DNA of 7,741 bases. Origin: an uncultured Bacillota bacterium (lineage in GTDB: Bacteria; Bacillota; Clostridia; Lachnospirales; Lachnospiraceae). Shown piece by piece: positions 1 through 5,146 of the stretch; within the stretch, counting starts at the first letter, position 1; every line of letters starts with the position of its first letter. A program made the position numbers and the translations under genes. Location: positions 1 through 7,741 of the forward strand of contig CATWQE010000102.1 in assembly GCA_958352855.1 (NCBI GenBank), written 5' to 3'. The notes beneath the pieces are model-generated. The model had not been told where the DNA came from, made no database searches, and worked only from the letters and a program-made list of their open reading frames with translations.

Positions 1-16
1 ATAAAAGCAAAAAGAA

Positions 17-52
17 GGATGCGAAAAAACTCAATCGAGTTTTTTCACATCC
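17..52 (-). terminator. Intrinsic terminator of the nitroreductase-trmO unit
   Basis: A long inverted repeat begins one base past the trmO stop codon. A perfect 10-bp stem (23-32 with 37-46) closes a 4-base loop, and it is extended by 5 more pairs (17-21 with 48-52) across one C/A mismatch. Read on the minus strand, the stem is followed by a T-rich tail (TTCTTTTTGCTTTT, from bases 16 down to 3), as expected for Rho-independent termination of leftward transcription. The inner stem is A/T-rich on both sides, so some activity on rightward transcripts entering from outside the window is possible but less supported, because no T-run follows the full stem on the plus strand. Confidence 0.8.
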
Positions 53-53
53 T

Positions 54-764
54 CTATGCTTTTGTAAATTCAACATTTACGACAGTCAGCACCCCATCCC
101 TTACAGAAAACCTGATTTCCATTCCAGCAAAGAGAAATCCATAGATGCGCGTAGGGTCTTTCTGGTAAGCAGGTCTTGGGTCCAGAGCCAGGATATCTAT
201 CAGGGCTTCCAGATGTTCTTCCGGTACCAGAGATTTCAGGGGCTCTTTAAACTCTACACGCAGACGGTCATCCCTGTGAGTATCTGCAAATCCACTGGCA
301 GCCTCTGGATGGCTGTCTGAAAAGGGGATGTAGGGTTTGATGTCATAAACAGGGGTCTGATCCATTAAATCTGCGCCGGACAACAGAAGCAGAGGTCCAT
401 TTGGCGCATCCCAAAGAATTTTTTCCAGTTTCACACAGGATAATCCCAGAGGATTAGGGCGGAAAGGGGAACGGGTGGCAAAGACTCCTTTCCGCACATT
501 TCCACCAAGACGGGGAGGGCGCACTGTTGGTGACCAGGTGTCCTGTATGGATTTTGAAAATTCCCAGATGAGCCATAAATGGGAGAATTCTTCCAGACCT
601 TTTAAAGCGTCAGGATTTCGGTACTCTGGTTCAAAAATCAAAGTGGATTTCAGAGAAGGCACCAATCCGCTTTGCCTTGGAATACCGAATTTGCTGGGAA
701 AGTCTGTTGCAACCCGGGCAATGGGGCGCATGAAATGTCCCTGGCATGCTGTTTGTTTTTCCAT
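54..764 (-). CDS. trmO: TrmO/TsaA-type tRNA (N6-threonylcarbamoyl-A37) methyltransferase
   Basis: The 236-residue product matches the TrmO (TsaA, YaeB, UPF0066) family. From the family's known role, it uses S-adenosylmethionine to N6-methylate t6A37 of threonine tRNA, giving m6t6A, in the cytoplasm. Visible motifs in order are the N-terminal strand and loop MRPIARV...KFGIPRQSGLVP (12-36), EFSHLWLIWEFS (59-70), the hallmark RKGVFATRSPFRPNPLGLS (91-109), DIKPYIP (141-147), and the C-terminal segment DPRPAYQKDP...YGFLFAG (195-214). The length fits the full two-domain family. The chosen ATG has an AGGCAGGAAA ribosome site upstream. A second ATG at residue 12 (729-731) also has AGGGA five bases upstream and sits where many family members begin, so the first 11 residues may not be translated. 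It is the second gene of the unit, 21 bases after the nitroreductase stop. The family is clear; tRNA specificity is by homology. Confidence 0.9.
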   Translation of the reverse strand: MEKQTACQGHFMRPIARVATDFPSKFGIPRQSGLVPSLKSTLIFEPEYRNPDALKGLEEFSHLWLIWEFSKSIQDTWSPTVRPPRLGGNVRKGVFATRSPFRPNPLGLSCVKLEKILWDAPNGPLLLLSGADLMDQTPVYDIKPYIPFSDSHPEAASGFADTHRDDRLRVEFKEPLKSLVPEEHLEALIDILALDPRPAYQKDPTRIYGFLFAGMEIRFSVRDGVLTVVNVEFTKA

Positions 765-785
765 GAAAATTTTCCTGCCTTTCTT

Positions 786-1577
786 TTATTTCCAAATGAC
801 ATTGGCTGGTTTGCGGGGAGCGCTTCGTTTATAGGAAAATTTGGGATATCCAAGAAGCATACAGGCTTTGATGGTCTTTCCTTCTATGCCAAGCCATTTT
901 TTCAATTCGTTATTTTCATGGGAAATCCGGGCAAGGAATCCATTGTAGAGCGCGCCAAGACCCTGTGAAACTGCCATTAATTCTATGTTCTGTGCTGCCA
1001 GTCCGGCATCTAAAGGCCAGTCAGAAGTAATATAAAGAACAGCCGGAGCATTACGAAATAAATAGTCATCATCAGGATTTGCCTTTCTCTGGCGATTAAA
1101 GCTGATATAAGGAAGCAGTTCTCTTGGGATTTCTCTGTGGCTTCCTTCTTCCAATTTTTCAATATAATCCCACACAAAAGATTTTAAAACTGGTAGTTCT
1201 TCCTGAACAAAGATAAAATGACAGTCCTGGTTATTCTTTGCAGTGGCCGTATATCTGCCTGCCTGTACCAGAAATTCTAATTTTTCCTGCTCTATTTTCT
1301 TAGCTTCATAGGAACGGATGCTTCTGCGAAATTTAATAGCGTGCAGAAGAGAAGCAGGATTTAAGGAAAAGGTATCCGGGGCATAGGATTCCACGTCCGC
1401 CATATCATATTCCGGGATGCTTACTGCATTGTGAGGACAAATAGAAACACAATGTCCGCATAAAAAACATTCTTTTTGTACCACTGCCTTTTTATCCTGG
1501 ATGCGTAAGTTTTTGGCAATGCAATCAGCCGCACATCTGCCGCAGCCAGTGCAGAGGGTAGAGTTTACAGTTACCAT
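786..1577 (-). CDS. Ferredoxin-nitroreductase fusion flavoprotein
   Basis: The 263-residue protein has two parts. Residues 1-55 are a bacterial two-[4Fe-4S] ferredoxin module with cysteines at 9, 12, 15, 19 and 37, 40, 43, 47 (CTGCGRCAADC and CFLCGHCVSICP). Residues from about 75 to the end are a nitroreductase-family FMN domain, with the phosphate-contacting FRRSIRSY (83-90), a GRYTATAKNNQ segment, a GLGALYNGF segment and a C-terminal LGYP motif. This architecture is common in strict anaerobes. It probably passes electrons from the clusters to flavin and then to an unknown, possibly nitro, quinone or flavin-like, acceptor; the substrate cannot be read from the sequence. There is no signal peptide or membrane segment, so it is cytoplasmic. 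The ATG follows a GAGGA ribosome site with a 6-base spacer. It is the first gene of a leftward unit with trmO and is divergent from the GntR gene. Confidence 0.88.
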   Translation of the reverse strand: MVTVNSTLCTGCGRCAADCIAKNLRIQDKKAVVQKECFLCGHCVSICPHNAVSIPEYDMADVESYAPDTFSLNPASLLHAIKFRRSIRSYEAKKIEQEKLEFLVQAGRYTATAKNNQDCHFIFVQEELPVLKSFVWDYIEKLEEGSHREIPRELLPYISFNRQRKANPDDDYLFRNAPAVLYITSDWPLDAGLAAQNIELMAVSQGLGALYNGFLARISHENNELKKWLGIEGKTIKACMLLGYPKFSYKRSAPRKPANVIWK

Positions 1578-1611
1578 AGAGGTTCCTCACTTTCTTGTTT
1601 TGAATACTTTA

Positions 1612-1640
1612 ACAATAAAAGAAACCAGGAGATTTGTAAA
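1612..1640 (-). promoter_or_regulatory. Candidate promoter of the nitroreductase-trmO unit
   Basis: On the minus strand, TTTACA (1640-1635, 5 of 6 consensus bases) is separated by 17 bases from TATTGT (1617-1612, 4 of 6). This would start transcription about 30 bases before the nitroreductase start codon. The -10 box is weak, but no better pair is seen in the 139-base divergent gap. Its -35 box lies only 8 bases from the -35 box of the opposite promoter, so the two polymerases, or a regulator bound there, could interfere with each other. Confidence 0.45.
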
Positions 1641-1648
1641 GATAAAAA

Positions 1649-1677
1649 TTGACCTGTAATTACATCTATGCTATATT
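1649..1677 (+). promoter_or_regulatory. Sigma-A-type promoter of the gntR-clpC unit
   Basis: TTGACC (1649-1654, 5 of 6) is followed after an ideal 17-base spacer by TATATT (1672-1677, 5 of 6). Transcription would begin near 1684, leaving a leader of about 33 bases before the GntR start. I see no CtsR tandem heptamer (a single GGTCAAT half-like site at most) and no CIRCE element, so control by the classical heat-shock repressors is not supported. Confidence 0.75.
1655..1664. promoter_or_regulatory. Perfect palindrome in promoter spacer, candidate GntR operator
   Basis: TGTAATTACA reads identically on both strands and lies wholly between the -35 and -10 boxes of the gntR-clpC promoter. A dimeric repressor bound here would block polymerase. 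Small GntR proteins are usually autoregulatory and bind short palindromes near their own promoter, so the adjacent GntR protein is the natural candidate. A second, weaker inverted repeat (TATAT-TAG-ATATA, 1672-1684) overlaps the -10 box and could instead be the site. The palindrome is seen directly; its role is inference. Confidence 0.45.
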
Positions 1678-1716
1678 AGATATAACATTCTAAAACAAAA
1701 GAAAGCAGGTGGAGCC

Positions 1717-2085
1717 ATGTTTATCGAAATTGATTTTAACAGTGACGAGGCCATATACATACAGCTTTGCAATCAGATTATCATGGGAATTGCCACAGAC
1801 CAGTTAAAGGTAGGGGATCCGCTTCCCTCAGTGAGACAACTGGCAGATACCATTGGCATTAATATGCATACGGTAAATAAGGCGTATTCCGTACTTCGGC
1901 AGGAGGGTTTTCTCACCATTGACCGGAGAAGAGGAGCCATGATTTCCATTGATGGAGATAAGATGCGCGCTCTGGAGGAAATGAAAAGAGATTTGGTAGT
2001 GGTTCTGGCAAGAGGTTGCTGTAAGAACATTTCCAAAGAAGAGGTACACGCCTTAATTGATGAGATTTATGAAGAGTATAAGTAA
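1717..2085 (+). CDS. GntR-family transcriptional regulator, YtrA subfamily
   Basis: The 122-residue protein carries a GntR winged helix-turn-helix at about 8-78. It includes the opening helix (YIQLCNQIIMGI), the recognition region LPSVRQLADTIGINMHTVNKAY (36-57), LRQEGFL and the wing DRRRGAMI. Only about 44 residues follow, mostly helical, which is the mark of the YtrA subfamily: there is no FCD, UTRA or aminotransferase effector domain. Members are usually autorepressing dimers, often in ABC-transporter operons; here the downstream gene is clpC. The tail holds two adjacent cysteines (C101-C102), and C18 lies in the first helix. The ATG follows AGGTGGAG (1707-1714). The gap to clpC is 27 bases with no terminator or promoter, so co-transcription is likely. 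The family call is firm; the ligand and targets are unknown. Confidence 0.9.
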   Translation: MFIEIDFNSDEAIYIQLCNQIIMGIATDQLKVGDPLPSVRQLADTIGINMHTVNKAYSVLRQEGFLTIDRRRGAMISIDGDKMRALEEMKRDLVVVLARGCCKNISKEEVHALIDEIYEEYK

Positions 2086-2112
2086 GAAAATGAAACAGAA
2101 CAGGAGACATAC

Positions 2113-4566
2113 ATGAAAGAGCAATATTCAAAGCTGGCGTCTAAGGCGCTGAAGCTGGCAGAACATACTGCAAAGCGTTGCAGTCATAATTATGTGGGGA
2201 CAGAGCATCTGCTGGCAGGACTTCTGGCAGTTGAAGAAGGAACTGCCGGACATCTTCTTATAGAAGCAGGAGTGAGTCAGGAGAAGCTTTTAGAGCTTAT
2301 TGAGAAGCTGGTAGCGCCTTCTTCGGATGTGCTGCTTGCAGAGCCCCAGGGCTATACTCCAAGGGCAAAACAGGTTCTCTTTGCAGCAGAAGCCGAAGCT
2401 GAGCGTATGCAGAGCAGAGAAATCGGTACGGAGCATCTTTTGCTTGCCATGTTAAAGGAGTATGACTGTGTGGGAGCAAGACTGCTTCATACGCTGGGCA
2501 TTAATATCCAGAAACTCTATATAGAGATTATGAAAGCTATGGGAATTGAGGGGAATTTTAACCAAAATTCCTTAAAAGAGGATATTCAGAGCAGTGCAGG
2601 AAACACACCGATGCTGAATCAGTTCAGCAGGGACCTTACGGAGCAGGCTGCTCTTGGGAAACTGGACCCGGTGGTAGGCAGGGAAAAAGAAATTAACCGC
2701 ATTATTCAGATTCTCAGCAGACGAACCAAAAATAATCCCTGCCTCATTGGAGAACCGGGAGTGGGCAAGACAGCCATTGCAGAAGGTCTGGCGCAGCGTA
2801 TTGTAAGAGGTCTGGTGCCGGAAAATATGGCGGATAAAAGGATTGTGGTTCTGGATTTATCTGCTATGGTGGCTGGTTCCAAATACAGGGGTGAATTTGA
2901 AGAGCGGATTAAGCGGGTAGTAGCAGAGGTGGCTAATGACAGAAGAATTTTGCTGTTTTTGGATGAACTTCATACCCTCATTGGAGCCGGCGGGGCAGAA
3001 GGAGCTCTGGATGCTTCCAATATTTTGAAGCCTTCTTTATCCAGAGGAGAGATTCAGCTAATTGGCGCAACTACCATAGAAGAATACCGCAAGCACATTG
3101 AAAAAGATGCGGCTTTGGAGCGGCGTTTTCAGCCGGTTATGGTAGAAGAACCGACCAAAGAAGAGGCAGAGGCAATTTTAAAAGGTCTGCTTCCCTATTA
3201 TGAGAAGCACCATGGAGTAACCATAGAAGACAGCGCCATACAGGCAGCGGTTGCTATGGGAAGCCGTTATATCAATGATCGTTTTCTGCCGGATAAGGCT
3301 CTTGATTTGCTGGATGAGGCATGTTCAAAGGTACAGCTTACAGGATATCAGACTCCAGAAGGGCTTATGGAGGCAGAGGTGAAACTACAGGCTCTTTATG
3401 AAGAAAAAGAAGAAGCAGTAAAAAATCAGGATTTTGAGAGAGCCAGAGAACTTCAAAAACAGCAGGAGGAAGCAGAAGCTCAGATAGAAAAGGCCAGAAA
3501 ACGTTTTGAAAAACAGTGTAGAAACAAGAAACTGACAGTCACCCAGGAACACGTTGCCCTGGTAGTGGCAGAATGGACAAAAATTCCGGTGAAGAAGCTT
3601 ACAGAAGGAGAGTCCAAACGTCTTGCAAAGCTGGAAAATGTGCTTCACAAACGTGTTATTGGTCAGAATGAAGCAGTAGAGGCAGTATCAAAAGCCATTA
3701 AACGAGGCAGAGTTGGCTTAAAAGACCCCAAACGTCCCATTGGTTCTTTTCTGCTTCTTGGCCCCACAGGCGTAGGAAAAACAGAGCTTTCCAAGGCTTT
3801 GGCAGAGGCTGTGTTTGGCAGTGAGGATGCCATGATTCGGGTGGATATGTCAGAATACATGGAGAAACACAGCGTGTCAAAACTCATTGGTTCTCCTCCG
3901 GGATATGTGGGCTATGAAGAAGGCGGACAGCTCAGTGAGAAGGTGCGGAGAAATCCTTACAGTGTGCTTCTTTTCGATGAGATTGAAAAAGCCCATCCAG
4001 ATGTGTTTAATATTCTCCTGCAGGTATTGGATGACGGGCATATTACAGACGCCCAGGGACGAAAAATCGACTTTAAAGAAACCATTATCATTATGACCTC
4101 CAATGCAGGGGCTCAGGCTATTGTAGAGCCGAAAAGACTGGGATTTGGCGCAGTGAATGAGGAAGAAGCAGATTATAAGAAAATGAAAGACAGTGTTATG
4201 GAAGAGGTAAAACGTCTGTTTAAACCGGAATTTTTAAACCGTATTGACGATATTATTGTATTCCATATGCTGAACAAAGAAGAGATTAAGAAAATCGTGG
4301 GACTTCTTTTAAAGGAGTTTGTAAACCGCTGCAAAACCCAGATGAATCTAGAAGTTAAGGTAAGAGACAGCGTAAAGGAGCTCATTGCAAAAGAAGGCTT
4401 TGACCCCAAATATGGGGCTCGTCCGTTAAAGCGCGCCATTCAGAATAAAATAGAGGACGCCATGGCAGAAGAAATCCTGGAAGGCAAGATGAAAGCAGGG
4501 GATGAGGTTGTTATCGGATTGTCTAAACAAAAGATAAAATTCACAGTAAATGCAAGGAACGACTAG
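2113..4566 (+). CDS. clpC: ClpC, AAA+ unfoldase subunit of the Clp protease
   Basis: The 817-residue, two-ring-domain Hsp100 protein is close to the 810 residues of B. subtilis ClpC. Domains in order: Clp N repeats (about 1-140); AAA+ module 1 with Walker A GEPGVGKT (213-220) and Walker B ending D284-E285; a UVR/M-domain coiled coil (about 425-460, with NQDFERARELQ and F441), which marks ClpC rather than ClpA or ClpB; AAA+ module 2 with Walker A GPTGVGKT (550-557), Walker B LLFDE (619-623) and FLNR arginine-finger region; and the C-terminal small domain. The tripeptide LGF (676-678) fits the ClpP-binding loop. It unfolds proteins with ATP and feeds them to ClpP in the cytosol, normally helped by adaptors such as MecA. 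The GTEH glutamates E31 and E107 match the phosphoarginine-binding pair of B. subtilis ClpC. The ATG follows AGGAG (2102-2106). All catalytic motifs are intact. Confidence 0.97.
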   Translation: MKEQYSKLASKALKLAEHTAKRCSHNYVGTEHLLAGLLAVEEGTAGHLLIEAGVSQEKLLELIEKLVAPSSDVLLAEPQGYTPRAKQVLFAAEAEAERMQSREIGTEHLLLAMLKEYDCVGARLLHTLGINIQKLYIEIMKAMGIEGNFNQNSLKEDIQSSAGNTPMLNQFSRDLTEQAALGKLDPVVGREKEINRIIQILSRRTKNNPCLIGEPGVGKTAIAEGLAQRIVRGLVPENMADKRIVVLDLSAMVAGSKYRGEFEERIKRVVAEVANDRRILLFLDELHTLIGAGGAEGALDASNILKPSLSRGEIQLIGATTIEEYRKHIEKDAALERRFQPVMVEEPTKEEAEAILKGLLPYYEKHHGVTIEDSAIQAAVAMGSRYINDRFLPDKALDLLDEACSKVQLTGYQTPEGLMEAEVKLQALYEEKEEAVKNQDFERARELQKQQEEAEAQIEKARKRFEKQCRNKKLTVTQEHVALVVAEWTKIPVKKLTEGESKRLAKLENVLHKRVIGQNEAVEAVSKAIKRGRVGLKDPKRPIGSFLLLGPTGVGKTELSKALAEAVFGSEDAMIRVDMSEYMEKHSVSKLIGSPPGYVGYEEGGQLSEKVRRNPYSVLLFDEIEKAHPDVFNILLQVLDDGHITDAQGRKIDFKETIIIMTSNAGAQAIVEPKRLGFGAVNEEEADYKKMKDSVMEEVKRLFKPEFLNRIDDIIVFHMLNKEEIKKIVGLLLKEFVNRCKTQMNLEVKVRDSVKELIAKEGFDPKYGARPLKRAIQNKIEDAMAEEILEGKMKAGDEVVIGLSKQKIKFTVNARND

Positions 4567-4617
4567 AAAAAAAGAAAATTTTGTGGTACTATGTGTTTAT
4601 TAACGAAAGACACAAGC

Positions 4618-4624
4618 GGGAGGA
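4618..4624 (+). promoter_or_regulatory. Ribosome binding site deciding the start of the 137-residue protein
   Basis: GGGAGGA is the strongest ribosome site in the gap after clpC. It lies 7 bases before the ATG at 4632, which is near ideal, but only one base before an ATG at 4626, which is too close. An upstream in-frame TTG at 4581 has no ribosome site. The start at 4632 is therefore preferred. Confidence 0.8.
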
Positions 4625-4631
4625 CATGATT

Positions 4632-5045
4632 ATGTCAGTGGTAAAAGAATTAATTCGTACAGAAGATAACGGAACAATCAGCTTTGGTAATTATGAGCTG
4701 GCTCAGAAATCAAAGGTATCTGATTTTGAGTATGACGGTGATGTGTACAAGGTTAAAACATATAATGAAATTACAAAACTGGAGCGCAACGGAATGTTTG
4801 TTTATGAATCTGTACCAGGTACGACAGTGTTGAATCTGGATACAGAAGAGAACAAAATGAGTTTCACTGTAGAAGGGCCAAAAGATGCCCAGATTACAGT
4901 AGAACTGGAAGAAGACGCTCAGTACAAAATTGTCATTGATGGAGCAGAGGCTGGACAGATGAAGACCAACCTGGGCGGAAAATTATCTTTCAGTGTGGAA
5001 CTGGAACAGGCAGAGCAGGTAGCAGTAAGTATTGAAAGAATTTAA
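4632..5045 (+). CDS. Uncharacterised 137-residue beta-rich protein
   Basis: I cannot assign a function. From the preferred ATG the product starts MSVVKELIRTEDNGTISFGN and is acidic, soluble and predicted to be mostly beta strand: alternating hydrophobic stretches such as YKVKTYNEI, MFVYESVPGTTVLNL, MSFTVEG, AQITVELEE and KLSFSVEL. It has no cysteine, no signal peptide, no membrane segment and no recognisable catalytic motif. The C-terminal half (about 80-137) looks like a small beta-sandwich or Ig-like fold, which is inference. My recollection is that similar short proteins in Lachnospiraceae genomes are sometimes labelled 'endosialidase'; nothing here supports an enzyme, and I would not transfer that name. 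It lies 65 bases after clpC with no terminator between, and a strong terminator follows, so it is probably the last gene of the gntR-clpC unit and could be a ClpC-linked accessory or adaptor. That role is speculation. Confidence 0.8.
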   Translation: MSVVKELIRTEDNGTISFGNYELAQKSKVSDFEYDGDVYKVKTYNEITKLERNGMFVYESVPGTTVLNLDTEENKMSFTVEGPKDAQITVELEEDAQYKIVIDGAEAGQMKTNLGGKLSFSVELEQAEQVAVSIERI

Positions 5046-5061
5046 TGTTTCAATGTATAGA
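5032..5061 (+). promoter_or_regulatory. Weak candidate promoter for radA, upstream of the terminator
   Basis: TTGAAA (5032-5037, 5 of 6) and TATAGA (5056-5061, 4 of 6) are 18 bases apart, spanning the end of the upstream gene. Transcription would start near 5068, so the terminator hairpin would form the very 5' end of the radA message. No convincing promoter exists in the 22 bases between the terminator T-run and the radA start. This is the best pair found, but the -10 box is poor. Confidence 0.25.
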
Positions 5062-5066
5062 CATTG
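5051..5066. repeat. Small perfect inverted repeat after a stop codon
   Basis: CAATGT and ACATTG (6-bp arms) flank a 4-base ATAG loop, beginning five bases after the stop of the 137-residue protein and just ahead of the terminator. It could be a minor hairpin stabilising the message 3' end or a protein-binding site; it is short enough to be chance. Confidence 0.35.
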
Positions 5067-5069
5067 ACA

Positions 5070-5124
5070 GGCTGTCCCATGAAGCGGCAATTACGTTTCG
5101 CGGGGCAGCCTTTTCTTTTATTTT
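5070..5124 (+). terminator. Intrinsic terminator between the clpC unit and radA
   Basis: A 9-bp GC-rich stem (5070-5078 with 5102-5110, GGCTGTCCC with GGGGCAGCC, one G-U pair) encloses an inner 6-bp stem (5081-5086 with 5094-5099, one G-U pair). It is followed directly by TTTTCTTTTATTTT (5111-5124). This is a textbook rightward Rho-independent terminator. There is no A-run on the left side, so it is probably one-directional. It should end transcripts from gntR-clpC and largely separate them from radA. Confidence 0.88.
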
Positions 5125-5146
5125 CAGGAATTGACGAGGATTAGTT

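Noticed and set aside
475..968. Plus-strand open frames over trmO and the nitroreductase gene
   Set aside because: They are antisense shadows of two clearly recognisable protein families, with no ribosome site and no domain of their own.
1647..1655. Possible CtsR half-site (GGTCAAT on the minus strand)
   Set aside because: CtsR needs a tandem heptamer repeat; only one imperfect copy is present, and it coincides with the -35 box TTGACC.
3385..3648. Minus-strand open frame rich in F, L and C, resembling a membrane protein
   Set aside because: It is antisense to the charged, Lys/Glu-rich M-domain of ClpC, whose codons read backwards give Phe/Leu runs; no ribosome site or promoter is evident.
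4584..4592. Extended -10-like TGGTACTAT after clpC as a promoter for the 137-residue protein
   Set aside because: The hexamer matches only 4 of 6 bases and there is no -35 box at the proper distance; read-through from clpC explains expression.
4581..4631. TTG start extending the 137-residue protein by 17 residues
   Set aside because: There is no ribosome site before the TTG, the extension (Met-Trp-Tyr-Tyr...) looks like intergenic DNA, and GGGAGGA is ideally spaced from the ATG at 4632.
5064..5069. Perfect TTGACA as the -35 box of a radA promoter
   Set aside because: At 16-18 bases downstream the sequence matches no more than 3 of 6 bases of a -10 box, and the region is the terminator hairpin.
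5131..5136. TTGACG just before radA as a promoter element
   Set aside because: It overlaps the radA ribosome site, and a matching -10 box would lie inside the coding region, past the start codon.
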